Of a stretch of DNA of 62,000 nucleotides, positions 1 through 10,377 are shown one piece after another. Position 1 is the stretch's first letter, and every line of letters starts with the position of its first letter. The notes under the pieces are model-generated. The model saw nothing but the letters and a program-made list of their open reading frames with translations, did not search any database and was not told the origin of the DNA. The stretch is taken from the NCBI GenBank assembly GCA_014529385.2, contig CM043963.1:149968107-150030106 (forward strand). Direction: 5' to 3'. Source of the stretch: Adiantum capillus-veneris. Lineage: Eukaryota; Streptophyta; Polypodiopsida; Polypodiales; Pteridaceae. The position numbers and the translations under genes were made by a program.

Positions 1-240
1 CTACTATGCTCATTACAAACTTTTATCCCTTAAGCATAGAGAAATGGAAACCAGTGGAGTGTGTCATAGATATTTTAGATATCTCGCATGGATCCATTGG
101 TGAAGATATTTACAATGGGATAACACATAGTTTTCTGGATGAAAAACGGATATTCTTTTATGTCCCACCAAAATCTATGAAGGATTGGGCATTGTCACCA
201 AGGTTGCATTGATTAGTTTCAGAAGTGGGAGTGGCCATTG
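1..240 (+). other. Left flank of copia-1 insertion with a short unassigned ORF
   Basis: This is pre-insertion DNA interrupted by copia-1. The same locus resumes after the target duplication at 5556. It holds an open stretch at 6-212 (68 codons) that begins inside the window edge region and ends at a TGA or TAG-type stop. The residues around WKPVECVIDILDI and GSIGEDIYNGI have a spacing loosely like the central part of hAT transposases. That resemblance is only by eye and I would not assign it. No partner exon or motif is visible on the other side of copia-1. Confidence 0.3.
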
Positions 241-245
241 CCAAG
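241..245. repeat. Target-site duplication CCAAG, left copy of copia-1
   Basis: The five bases CCAAG directly precede the TG of the left LTR. They recur at 5551-5555 directly after the CA of the right LTR. A 5-bp duplication is the usual footprint of a copia integrase, so both element ends are defined to the base. Confidence 0.92.
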
Positions 246-440
246 TGTTGGGGTATAAAGCCCAATGTGGTCGCCCAGGTAAGTGGGCGGGCCGCCAGGT
301 ATGTACACATATTCTTTTGTAAAAACCTTAATAAGAACTCACTATGCTCTACACATTACAGTAGAGCGAGTTCACCATATCGTCGTGCTCTTCTTCTCGC
401 ACTCTCTCTCGCGCGTCGCACTTCCGCTTGTACTCCTTCA
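246..440 (+). repeat. copia-1 5' LTR
   Basis: It starts TG and ends CA, 195 bp long. Compared with the right LTR it has an extra T in the AACCTTAAT stretch and two extra bases near CTCGCGCGTCGC, plus about four single-base changes. At under 200 bp it is a short LTR for a copia element. A TATAAAG stands at 253-259 just inside the start. Confidence 0.95.
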
Positions 441-442
441 AC

Positions 443-454
443 TGGTATCAGAGC
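443..454 (+). promoter_or_regulatory. Primer binding site for initiator methionine tRNA
   Basis: TGGTATCAGAGC lies two bases after the left LTR. It is complementary to the 3' end of plant initiator tRNA-Met, the usual primer of copia reverse transcription. Confidence 0.9.
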
Positions 455-1538
455 TCAGATCGAGGCTCGGGGCAGCACTGCAGGAGGCTAGAGTCACCAA
501 CTCAGATTGGAGTGAAATTCGACAGGCAAAGACACGGCCCCAAATCTCGTGGGAAAACCCGACGGGCTTGGTGTTGTCAGAATTTCATTCTGAGGTCATC
601 TCGGCCACTGTTCGGCTTCGACAAAGGTCTGCGCAGGCCATTTTCGACTATGTGGTCTCAACGGGTGCAGATCCGACTCTGCAAATTTGGGGTTTTCGGC
701 CTACGACTGCAGGTGCTGAGGATATCGACACTCCCAGAGTGTTGATTTGTGGCTGTCTACACATCGAAGGACGGCTCACAGTTCTTGGAGGCGTGTCACA
801 TACGACATGGGCGCATCTACACACAGACTGTAGGCGACATCCACTAGTTCATCAGGTAGCTTGTGTTTGCTGCTTGATATTCTAGATTTCATCCTGACAT
901 TGCAGGTACTTCCACATGGGATGTGTTGTTAGAGATGATGTTTGTTTGTGGGGTTTGCTGGCTGTGAGTCACGCAGCAAACAACCGCCGCAGCGGTTACA
1001 GCATACAGTGGGAAATTTGTGGATGTATGACTTTGTGGGAAGTCTATGTACTGTCAGATTTACTGTAGCCTTTGTTGAGGGTTGAGTGAGGTTTTATTGA
1101 GCTGGGGGATTCTCGAATGTTGAGATCCTTTCGGTGATACAGGTCTTGGAGCGATCCCTCGAGCACCCTTAGATAGGCAGCTAGGATGTATTGACTGTGA
1201 GTTAGATAGTTGGGATTGCATCTTTGCTTTACTGCCATTGAGGCATTGTCGCAGTCTATGCTTACAGGACAGTGACAGGACAGTCAGAGACAGTACAGGT
1301 GCAGGACAGGTTTACCCACAGCTTACAGTGTCAGAGAGACAATGTTTTTTAAGCTGTTTTTTTTTGTCTGTTTTTGAGTACACCAGAGCCATTTTACAAA
1401 GGAGACTCTGCCAAAATTTATGCAGAATCTGAAGCTTTCTTGGTTCATTTGACAGGTTGATATTGGTTCAGAGGTCAGTTTACAGGGCAAACTCTGCCGA
1501 ATTTTTCCCAGGAAAGTAAACCACTGTGAAGCGTAGCT
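455..1538 (+). other. Long untranslated leader of copia-1
   Basis: There are about 1.1 kb between the primer site and the first gag codon. It holds only short frames without retroelement motifs, and a T-rich run near 1350-1372. The length is large for a 5.3 kb copia element. It could carry packaging or promoter functions, but nothing specific can be read from it. Confidence 0.6.
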
Positions 1539-2042
1539 ATGGCTAGATCACAGGACATTGCTCTTTACAATATCAAGAAGCTGGATGGAACCAATTTCCC
1601 ATTGTGGAAGAAGCAGATTTGGCACGTGTTGGTACAAAAGAAGCAGATAAAACCTATAAATCTCAAGGGGATAAAACCAGAAGATATGGACGAAGATGAA
1701 TGGAACGAAATGGATGAATTGGCACTTTCTACCATTATGCTGACTTTGGCAGAAAGCGTTTACTTCAATGTAGCAGACGAGATGTCGGCTTATCAAGCAT
1801 GGTTAAAGCTGAGTGATCTTTATGAGAAGCAGAGTGCAGCTTCACAGGTATACTGGCTTAAGAAGCTTGTTGACTTGAAGATGAAAGAAGGGACACCTAT
1901 GTCCAATCATCTGAATGAATTCAACACAATCTACAGTCAGTTGTCAGCTCAAGGTGTCAAGTTTGATGAACATGTTAGAGCTATGTTCCTGTTCATCACA
2001 TTGCCAGAAAGTTGGGACACTTTTTCGCACAGCTTTGAGTAA
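1539..2042 (+). pseudogene. copia-1 gag, frameshifted before the zinc knuckle
   Basis: This is the capsid part of the copia polyprotein. The start is the ATG at 1539, giving MARSQDIALYNIKKLDGTNF, the usual opening in which a short lead is followed by LDGTNFPLWK. The central part matches the UBN2/gag-polypeptide type, with LPESWDTF near residue 160. The frame ends at 2042 because one extra T in the run at about 2018-2022 shifts it; the expected continuation is visible in another frame and then stops. No CX2CX4HX4C knuckle is found between here and the protease at 2227, so the nucleic-acid binding segment seems to have been deleted. The product could assemble at best as a truncated capsid protein. 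Confidence 0.88.
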
Positions 2043-2094
2043 TTCTGCACCTCCAGATGTTTTGAACACACCATGGTGAGAAAACAAGTCCTCA

Positions 2095-2785
2095 GTGAAG
2101 ATTCAAGAAATAAATGTGACAAACACTGTTGCAGTGGATGACAGTCTAGTGTCAGGAGACATCTACTTCTTGAAGAATACAATGGACTCAGCTCTTCTTA
2201 CAGCATCTGATGGAAATTCACTGAGTGACTGGATTATAGACTCAGGGGCATCACTTCATGTGTCTCCAAACAAAAGTGGTTTACCTCTTATGTGCCCACT
2301 AAAGATCATGTTCGGCTAGGCAATGGGCAAACATGTGAGATCTTAGGTATTGGAGATGTTCAATTGAAGTTTCAGAATGGCTCTTCTTTCACGCTGAAGA
2401 ATGTGAGACATGTTCCCGCAATTACAAAGAGCTTGATCAGCACAGGCTTACTTGATGATGCTGGCTACGTCACCACTTTTGGACAGAACATGTGGAAGAT
2501 ATCCAAGGGTTCTATGACAGTAGCACATGGAGTAAAGTCTGGAGGACTTTACATGATTTATGTATCAAATGTCTCTAAAAATGTAATCAATGTAACCGAG
2601 CAGCCAAACGTTTCTTTGTGGCATAGCCGGTTATGACATATGTCCAAGAAGGGAATGGAAATCTTGTCTCGTTCTGGTTAATTTCCTGGCTTTTCATTTA
2701 ATGATTTTGAATTCTGTGAACATTGTCTGTATGGTAAGCAAACACAGCAGCCACATAAGCATAGAAGCAGTAGAAGAGATACACA
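2095..2785 (+). pseudogene. copia-1 protease and GAG-pre-integrase region, broken
   Basis: The aspartic protease is recognisable from WIIDSGASLHVSP at about 2231-2270, with the DSG catalytic triad typical of copia. A frameshift near 2285 moves the reading frame to the 2292-2636 stretch, which carries the protease flap side and RHVPAITKSLIS. The GAG-pre-integrase part follows with LWHSRL, where the next codon is TGA (2634-2636) instead of the usual Gly of HSRLGHMS. A TAA at 2679-2681 follows, before the FCEHCLYGK zinc ligands at about 2710-2735. These four lesions make the region unable to encode a joined protease-integrase. Confidence 0.85.
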
Positions 2786-3704
2786 GTTGGCACTTGTTCA
2801 TAGTGATTTGTGTGGACCTATGCCTAACCTATCTCTAGGGGGAGCTTCTTACTTTATGACATTTATAGATGATTACTCGAGGAAAGTATGGGTTTACTTT
2901 CTCAAGCACAAGGATGAAGCGTTTAGTGTTTTCAAAACGTTTGTGACACTTGTGGAGAATCAGAGTGGCAAGAAGCTTAAATGCTTACACACTGACAATG
3001 GTGGAGAGTATGTTTCAAAGGCCTTTCAGGACTTTTGTGAGTCAAAAGGTATAAAACGTGAACTTACTGCTCCTTGCAATCCTCCTCAAAATGGTGTTGC
3101 TGAGAGGATGAATAGGACCATACAAGAGAAGGTCAGAAGTATGTTGTCTAATGCACAACTGCCAAATGGATTTTGGGCTGAAGCTGTATCAACAGCTGTT
3201 CATCTTGTAAATAGATCTCCTAGCAAGGTTTTGCAGAAGGATTCAGTGCCAGAGATGGTATGGTCAGGCAAAATGCCCTCATACAAGCATCTCAGAGTCT
3301 TTGGCTATGAGGCATATACTCACGTTCCAAAGGAATTTAGGAATAAACTTGAGCCAAAGAGTAGAAAGTGCATCTTTCTAGGCTATGGTAATTCTGGTGA
3401 GATGGGGTACAGACTTTGGGATCCCGAATCCAGAAAGGTTGTCCGCAGCAATGATGTTCACTTTAATGAATCCAAATATCATTCTAAACCAGAGAGGGTT
3501 GAGGAGATTAGAAGAGTTGTCTTCCAAGAAGATGGACCTGCACGTGCAAGACAAAATGTCAGGGCTCAAGAGGAGCAAGGACAGGATAGAGTGGAACCAC
3601 AGGTTGTGGCTGAGCCTGAGCCACCTATTGTGCGTAGATCTGGACGTGTCACGCGACCTCCTGATAGGTTTGTTCATCTATATGAACTATGTCATGTTGG
3701 CTGA
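2682..3704 (+). pseudogene. copia-1 integrase
   Basis: The integrase joins element cDNA into the host chromosome. The core is readable, with the first catalytic Asp in HSDLCGP (near 2800), the second in HTDNGGEY (near 2994) and the Glu in NGVAERMNR (near 3105), the DDE set of rve integrases. The later part VFGYEAYTHVPKE and KCIFLGYGN is the usual copia link to reverse transcriptase. The first ATG of the open frame is at 2787, but the zinc-binding N-terminus lies upstream in the same frame after the stop at 2679. The frame is lost near 3670-3700 where the reading shifts to the frame that carries CNEPSCYKEAVQ. Confidence 0.88.
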
Positions 3705-3886
3705 TTGCAATGAGCCTTCATGTTACAAGGAAGCAGTGCAAATGAAGGACTCGGGAATTGGGAATTGGCCATGCAGTCAGAGATGACAGCTCTGCATAAA
3801 AAACAAGACATGGAAGCTAGTTAAATTACCACAGGGCAAAAAGGCTCTACCTTGTAAATGGGTTTACAGGTATAAGATCACCGCTC
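3705..3886 (+). pseudogene. copia-1 reverse transcriptase N-terminus, frame-broken
   Basis: Short pieces of the reverse transcriptase entry are readable in shifting frames: EPSCYKEAVQMKDS near 3715-3755, then KTWKLVKLP and CKWVYRYKI near 3808-3875. A TGA at 3784-3786 interrupts. The join to the long downstream frame falls near 3965-3978, where DEVFS belongs to one frame and VVKMTTLR to the next. Confidence 0.8.
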
Positions 3887-5269
3887 ATGATAGTCAGCCA
3901 AAGTACAAAGCAAGGCTTGTTTCCAAGGGCTTTAAGCAAGAACAAGGCATTGACTTTGATGAAGTCTTCTCTCTCGGTGGTCAAGATGACTACATTGAGA
4001 TGCTTTCTTGCATTGGTTTCCATATTAGATTTGGTGTTGCACCAAATGGATGTCAAGACAGCGTTCTTTCATGGTGATTTAGATGTGGAAATTTACATGC
4101 AGCAGCCAGAAGGGTTTGTTGAGAAAGGCAAGGAAGATTGGGTATGCCAGTTGTTAAAGAGTCTTTATGGCTTAAAACAATCACCGAGGGCATGGTACCA
4201 TAAATTCCACAAGTTTATGCTTTCTCAAGGCTACAAACGTAGTGAGTTCGATCACTGTCTATATACAAAGAAGGCTAAGGAAGGCAGTTGGCTGATCCTT
4301 ATTTTGTATGTGGATGACATGTTGATTGCTGGCAAGCACTTGGAAGAAATTTCAGCTTTGAAGTCAAAGATGGCAAAATCGTTTGAAATGCAAGACATGG
4401 GTGAGGCAAGTCATATACTTGGTATGCGCATTGAGAGAGATAGATCAAAGAAGTTGATTTGGTTATCTCAAACAGAGTATATTGACAAGGTTTTGCAACG
4501 TTTCAATATGGAGAAGGGAAAGGCACTGAGTGTTCCATTGCCACCATATGTGAAACTTAGCAAACAAGATTGTCCTGTGTTTGAGGAAGAACAGGCTGAA
4601 ATGGATAAGATTCCATATGCGTCTGCAGTGGGTAGTTTGATGTATGCAATGATTGCTACTCGCCCAGACATTGCATTTGCAGTGGGAGTAGTAAGTCGAT
4701 ACATGTCAAACCCAGGCAAGAAACATTGGGAGGCAGTGAAAGGAATATTGAGATACCTGAAAAGCTACAAAGAGTATGCGTATATATACTATGGGAGTCA
4801 GGAGCTAAGTGTAAAGGGTTTTACAGACTCAGATTATGCAGGTGACTTAGACAACCGAAGGTCTACGTCAGGGTATATCTTTACATTGGCTGGTGGAGCA
4901 GTATCATGGCATTCTAGATTACAAGATTGTGTTACTCGGTCTACTAGAGAGGCTGAATATGTTGCAGCATCAGAGGCATGCAAAGAATCAATTTGGCTTA
5001 ATCGACTAGTAACAGATTTGGGAATCAAAGAAGAGATGCCTGTGTTATATTGTGATAGTCAAAGTGCTATACAATTGGCTCGCAATCCAGTTTATCACTC
5101 AAAGACAAAGCTTGTGGATGTGAAGTATCATTTCATCAGGGAAATGCTCGAGGATAAGCAACTTCAGCTTGTCAAAGTTCACACCACAGAAAATCCTGTT
5201 GATCTACTTACAAAAGGACTTCCCTCAGAGAGCTTTGCGCATTTTCGCAAGCAGTTAGGTGTAGGGTAG
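3887..5269 (+). CDS. copia-1 reverse transcriptase and RNase H, long open part
   Basis: This 460-codon frame copies element RNA into DNA and removes the RNA strand. The usable retroelement reading starts near 3975, and its first codons are out of frame with the true polyprotein. It shows QMDVKTAFFHGDL, LKSLYGLKQSPRAWY, and the catalytic YVDD at 4306-4317. RNase H follows with TDSDYAGD, STREAEYVA, CDSQSAI and the ending KQLGVG. It stops at 5267-5269, 89 bp before the right LTR. It has no start of its own, since in the family it is cut from a gag-pol precursor that this copy cannot make. As preserved sequence it is the best marker for placing copia-1 in a lineage. Confidence 0.9.
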   Translation: MIVSQSTKQGLFPRALSKNKALTLMKSSLSVVKMTTLRCFLALVSILDLVLHQMDVKTAFFHGDLDVEIYMQQPEGFVEKGKEDWVCQLLKSLYGLKQSPRAWYHKFHKFMLSQGYKRSEFDHCLYTKKAKEGSWLILILYVDDMLIAGKHLEEISALKSKMAKSFEMQDMGEASHILGMRIERDRSKKLIWLSQTEYIDKVLQRFNMEKGKALSVPLPPYVKLSKQDCPVFEEEQAEMDKIPYASAVGSLMYAMIATRPDIAFAVGVVSRYMSNPGKKHWEAVKGILRYLKSYKEYAYIYYGSQELSVKGFTDSDYAGDLDNRRSTSGYIFTLAGGAVSWHSRLQDCVTRSTREAEYVAASEACKESIWLNRLVTDLGIKEEMPVLYCDSQSAIQLARNPVYHSKTKLVDVKYHFIREMLEDKQLQLVKVHTTENPVDLLTKGLPSESFAHFRKQLGVG

Positions 5270-5323
5270 TACATCACTTCTCTACATCTCTTGTATATTA
5301 GCTTGTATAGTAGCTTCTCTCAC

Positions 5324-5358
5324 ACTTAAAGTACCACATTGGACTTTAAGTGGGAGGT
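5324..5358 (+). promoter_or_regulatory. copia-1 polypurine tract with adjoining inverted repeat
   Basis: TAAGTGGGAGGT ends directly at the LTR start at 5359 and is the expected plus-strand primer. Just before it, ACTTAAAGT (5324-5332) and ACTTTAAGT (5343-5351) are exact reverse complements, so the tract overlaps one arm of a possible hairpin. CCACATTGG at 5334-5342 is also the reverse complement of CCAATGTGG inside the LTR. Confidence 0.8.
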
Positions 5359-5550
5359 TGTTGGGGTATAAAGCCCAATGTGGTCGCCCAGGTAAGTGGG
5401 CGGGCCGCTAGGTATGTACACATATTCTTTTGTAAAAACCTAATAAGAACTCACTATGCTCTACACATTATAGTAGAGCGAGTTCACCATATCGTCGTGC
5501 TCTTCTTCTCGCACTCTCTCTCGCATCGCACTTCCGCTCGTACTCCTTCA
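5359..5550 (+). repeat. copia-1 3' LTR
   Basis: 192 bp, TG to CA, about 98 percent identical by eye to the LTR at 246-440. It is followed by the CCAAG duplication. Confidence 0.95.
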
Positions 5551-5555
5551 CCAAG
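5551..5555. repeat. Target-site duplication CCAAG, right copy of copia-1
   Basis: It matches 241-245 exactly and closes the copia-1 insertion. Confidence 0.92.
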
Positions 5556-5991
5556 CTCAGTAACAAGTGAAAACTATAGGTGCAAGGCCTTTTGTGAGAT
5601 CCAGAAATGTCTAAAGGCCAACATTGCAAGCAAGCTACATGGTTTAAATGTTTATGCCCATCATTGTCTTTGTGTATTTCTTTCAAAGCTTGACGTGAAA
5701 GTCTCTAGAACAATGATGTCAATTAAGTGCTTAGACAATGAAGATGTGTTAGAATTTGTGGATGAGGGTTGGAGTCAAAAAACAGTGAATGGGGTCCTTT
5801 ACAAAGTGAAATCTGGCTCCACTACCTGTAAATACATGATCCATAGCCAAAACTTCATTAGTTCAATTTTTTTCAGTCGATGGCATCTTGTAGAGGGGAC
5901 GAGGGGACTTGGTTCCTTTGGATCAAAACATGGATGATTTCAATGAGAACCCCATTCAAGACATTTCAATGCGAACCCCATTCAAGACATT
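5556..5991 (+). other. Right flank of copia-1, between two retroelements
   Basis: This 436-bp piece continues the DNA of positions 1-240. An open frame runs to 5937 from within the LTR, but the part outside the LTR (about 125 codons) has no recognised motif. Near its end AACCCCATTCAAGACATTT occurs twice with a 26-bp period (about 5946-5991), directly abutting the gypsy LTR end at 5992. Confidence 0.45.
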
Positions 5992-6638
5992 TGGAATTGG
6001 ACCTGATCTCTTTAGATAGCTTATTCCAGTGTTAGAGTTTACAGCTATTGGTGATTCATTAGTTCAATCAGTAGAACTGGAGGAAAGGATAGAAACTGAG
6101 CTAGAACAGTTACATGAATTGGAATACATCTGTTGAGAAATAGACAACTGAATGACTAGAATTAGTGTTGAGATTCAGTTCAGATTCAGATTTAGTTGGA
6201 ATGGATACAAAGTATATCTGGCTGAAGTATACTCAACTACTGTATTAAGAATTACGAAGTAAGAGTACAAGTGAGAATAATGTAGCTTGGGAACAACTTC
6301 AGGACTACAACCACACAACTAAGAGTAGGAAGTCAAAAGATAAAACAGCCAAAAGTACAGCCAACCTGATTACAATGTAATGGGTCCTATTTATAGCCTC
6401 TTGGAGTTACTGTGGTAACCGTCATGGTAATTACTGATTGGTCCGTTGCTCGGCTTTCCAGGAGCTGGTTCCCACCTAGTGAAACTGCCTCCGCCAGTGA
6501 GACTGCCTTCGCCATCTACATCCTTCCGTCCTTTCTTGAATTTTGGTAAGACTCCAAAAATTTTGGAAAATGATTCACGTCTGATCTTTCTGAAACATAG
6601 ATTTATGTCATATTTCATGCTTTGTTGAGTGCTTGACA
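5992..6638 (-). repeat. 3' LTR of the gypsy element
   Basis: On the minus strand it begins TGTCAAGCACTCAAC at 6638, after the short purine stretch ATAGGGGG. It ends at CCAATTCCA at 5992. About 647 bp. The same sequence recurs in the opposite orientation at 57644-58262, which fixes the ends to within a few bases. A TATAAATAGG-type promoter box is present (complement of CCTATTTATAG near 6387-6398). Confidence 0.88.
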
Positions 6639-6639
6639 C

Positions 6640-9600
6640 CCCCTATAATTGTAATTCCAAGGGTGTCAGCCAAATAGATGCCCACACCTAGCTGAGAAAA
6701 TCCACCGTCTGATTCTGAGACGGCTGGAAAATTCCTCCATCGAATACCAAGATGGAACTACCCAGTATCCTTCCACTGAACCCGCTTCCTTTTGCCCTTA
6801 CGTCTTGATGGTGTCTCCGAAGTCCCAGTGCCAGCATTGTCCTTCTAAATGAGTCTGTAAATGGCCTCTTGCTCAAGCTGATCCCGCCTCTCTGTGGTCA
6901 TTTCGACTTCATAAGGCATGAGGGGATGATAAGTTTTGGTTTCAGGATCATAGAGCGTGCGTCTGCCTTTTGTTAGATGAGTCCTGGTCAATTTGTGACA
7001 ATGCAAAGCTGTATGGATCCATCCTTCTGGAAGAGGTTGATTTGTTCTGATCCTAGCTTAAAAGCGAACATTTCTTTGTACTGGGGGTCCTAGGCCTGGT
7101 TTAGCCGTAATGTCCTTTTCAGGAACTTTAGAGGACTCAATAGTGAGTTGCAGCAGCTGGTTTGTGATCTTAATGAGGTCTCTAATCTGAATTTTCCGTT
7201 GTCCCATATAGAGCTTGATCCTTTGTACCTCATCTTTCAATTCTTGGAAATCATTTAGCTAAAGAGCATCATTGAATAGCATTTGCCAGGTTTTCCACTC
7301 CACAGTCGATCACTCATACCAATCCTGAAGATCATCAGTAATCTTAAAGCATGTAAGCCGATCTACTGGTTTAGTATATCTACTGGTTTAGTATGTTGAG
7401 GGTATAGAGCTGGAAAAAACCTTGGCAGCTCCACTTCTCTTGCTGGTAAAGCATACAGAAGAACTAGGGAATCAGGGACAAACTCTAGAAAATTAAGGAC
7501 AACCTGGTTCTCCTGCTGCATCATCTTCCTAGTAACTTTAACCAGCTGAAATAATCTCCGAAGAGCAGTTACCTGTTCTCCTACTGTCATTTGAGTTTGA
7601 GGTCCTTTGCTTGTGGTAGTCTGGTCTTCAAGAATAGCTCTCACCCTCTAATCCAAAACTCCCCAACCCCTAACAATCTGCATTTGCACTAAGACCTCTT
7701 TTAACTGACTTCTGACATCTTTCATCCATCTATATGTCGGCTTATTCCAAGCCAGAGTTCTATTACATAGAAAGGGAATTGGCAATCTGCAGTAGAAATG
7801 CCTATGCCAAATGTGAATAAACTTTCACTAACAGTTGATGAAGAACAATCTTACAATCCATTGCACTCTCTCTCTAGCAGTTGTATTGTACTAGGATGCT
7901 CAGGCAATTAGCACACCTCCTGATCATGGAAAGCAGCTGATTTCCAATGTTGAACCATTTTCCTAGCGCCGACATATAGTTGCTGAAATCGCTCCAGATT
8001 AGTGATAAGATCATCATCCTCCAGATACATCCTGGTTATAGGAGCCTACTGATGTCGTAATTCTTCTTCAGCGTGATGAGTTGTAATGAATGTTGCTTAT
8101 CACTTGTTGGAATCTGAGTCACAACTTTGCCTTTCCCTTTTCATCTGTACCGTGTTGTGATTGGTGTGTTGGTGATTTCTAGCATTGGGGTTGTTGATCT
8201 CCCCTTGTTGTCCCCCGCTAGTGCGTCACCCAACTGTTGTCCTTCAGGCTGGTCTAATTGGTCTAACTGGGATCTCCTCCTGTAGCCCCCGCTCCACATT
8301 ACTAGGTCCTGAAGGTGGAGATGGAGGAGTCATCATTAACCATGCATATCATGCCAACATGCCCTTCTTATATTCCTCCCCTTCTCTTCTTCATCGCTTC
8401 TGCCTTATCATCATCTTCCTCAAGGTTATTCTGCTGCTCAATATAATCAAGGATAACTTGATTTGCCAAAGCACTGTTATATTCAAAGAGTTTGTCTTGC
8501 AAGTCACTCTACATTGTCTCCATGAGAGTTCTCAAATTGTCTATATTGAAAACAGCATTCCCTTCTGGATTTAATATCTCAGCAAGATTATTATAGATGT
8601 ATCTTTCTATTAAGGTTGCTTCAGAGCAGTGTGGGTATTCGGTAAGGAGTTGAAATCAACTTGCTTCATTCTCAACAGAGTTTCAAATCTGTCCACAGCC
8701 CTTTTAGCTTCTATCTTTTGTTCCCTCAAAGTCCGTACCTCATACTCCACCTTGGATAACCTATTTTCTAATTGCTGAATGGTCCTAGCCGACTGAGCTT
8801 CAATGATACTGTGGTTCAGGGTCTGGGCGGCCCCTCTCCTACTCCACCTTTTCAATCCGCTGCTCAGCTTCCTTCACTTCAGTTTTTGCCTTGGTTAATT
8901 CATCATCTGACACTGAAGTATCCAACATTTGTCTTATGGCATTCACAATAGTGTTCCAAGATGTCTGAATATAGAACATCCATCCTGCACTGTGGCTGGG
9001 TCACAGGCAGTTGGCTCATAAACCGTCACAGGAGCCATATATGGTAGTGTACAATAATCAAATTTCTATAGAATTAGATGTCCTGTGAGAGGATGAGTCT
9101 GCAGCTGCTGTAACCTGTCTTTCTTTGTTAATCGTAGGGCAGCTTCACTATAAGGAATGGAAACCTTTCCCAATGGACTTGAAGGTGCTGGCCCTTTTCC
9201 CTTGTCAGTCTGATTCTGTCTGGCTGCTCAGCACTGGCCTTATCTGACTGGTCATGTCCCGTACTGGTAGTTGTTGAAATCTACCCTGTTGACTGGGTAA
9301 CTCCACCAAATGGTCTGATTGAGAGGTTGTTCAGTCTAACTGGCCGGAGTCTTTTCAGTGGACACTGTTTGAATCTGTCTTTCTAACTTCTTAAGAAGAG
9401 CAGTGCTTCTAGTCAATGTCGTCCTTGGTCTTTTAGAACTGCCAGCCTCCTCTTGTGTGGCCTTTCTTTTTTGTCCAATGATAACTAACTGGTTTTCTGG
9501 GGACTCTTCATTTGAAGATACTTCAACATTGCTAGGCGCTGGAAATGGCTTCTGGCTCCAAGACAATCTTACCTGGGCATGGGGGTCTGGAGCAGATGCC

Positions 9601-10370
9601 CAGTAAAGAAACTGCCAAACATACCAAGCTTTGAAGACATTCTAGGACTTCAACTTGGCAGTCTGCTGAAGCACATTGTGTGATAATATCTGACAGAGAT
9701 TAATAGAAACTGTAGAGTCCAATCTTTTTGCTAAGAGCATAGCAAAGAGCTTCTCTGACACATAAGTAGGATTATTTTTAAGACTCACAGCTTCAGCCAC
9801 AAAGCGGTAGGCAGCAGGAATGTCCAGACCTGCTACTGGCACTCCTTGCGCACTGGCTTTTCATTTCTTTTTGGCAGCATCATCTTCTTTCAAGGCTGTA
9901 CTGATTTGCTGTGCAGTTGCCACAGATGGCTTTGGCCCATTTGGCATTTGGAATGCAAAAGCAATGTTCTCTGGAGTGACTGCTACTTTTCTACCATAGA
10001 CCATAGCACTTCCATCTTCAACATTGAAGGAATCCAAAACTTGCCTTTTAATGGTTGTGTCGAACTCTATCCTTGTTGCTTACACAACCACATGTAAATC
10101 CCGCAGTCTCAGTAAGGCCTCTGCTTGCTCAGTAAACACATATATCTATATTTTGCTGTGAGGAATAAGCGGAAGAGTCACTTTTGCAACAGCAATAAGG
10201 GGTTGGGTTTCGTCTATAGTTTCTGCATCTTCTCCGACATTTTCTTCCTACCCATACACCGTGAATTCAATGAATCAGTATACAAAGAAGAAGATGACTT
10301 ACTTGATTTGTCAAACCCGTATCTGGTGTGGTTGGCAAGGATAAAGTGCAGTCTACAGTCTCCTCGGATG
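6640..10370 (-). pseudogene. Extra open reading frame region downstream of gypsy integrase, decayed
   Basis: About 3.7 kb of sense-strand coding relic lies between integrase and the 3' LTR. Readable pieces, in order, are a stretch near 10050-9640 with YGRKVAVTPENIAFAFQMP and VSEKLFAMLLAKRLDST; a basic patch QKRKATQEEAGSSKRPR near 9480-9440 that looks like a nuclear localisation signal; a coiled-coil-like helix at 8855-8610 (TIQQLENRLSKVEYEVRTL); helical segments at 7644-7363 and 7240-7058; and a C-terminal part with LTKGRRTLYDPETKTYHPL near 6990-6920. The last part is repeated in the second gypsy copy at 57.2 kb, so it belongs to the family. The general layout recalls the extra ORFs of Athila and Tat elements, whose function is not settled. 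Many stops break it. Confidence 0.7.
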
Positions 10371-10377
10371 AAGAGGT

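Larger units (their letters stand above)
246..5550 (+). mobile_element. Ty1/copia LTR retrotransposon copia-1, complete in outline but coding-disabled
   Basis: This 5.3 kb element has paired LTRs of 195 and 192 bp, each starting TGTTGGGG and ending CTTCA. It is flanked by a CCAAG duplication, has a tRNA-iMet primer site after the left LTR and a purine tract before the right LTR. The domain order is gag, protease, integrase, reverse transcriptase, RNase H, which defines Ty1/copia. The LTRs differ by about four substitutions and two small indels, so the insertion is fairly recent. The polyprotein frame is nevertheless broken at about 2020, 2285, 2634, 2679, near 3680 and near 3970. Only the last third (reverse transcriptase and RNase H) remains one long frame. 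Confidence 0.95.

Noticed and set aside
283-885. 200-codon frame across the copia-1 left LTR and leader
   Set aside because: It starts inside the LTR, crosses the primer site, and has no gag motif; the leader of a copia element is not coding.
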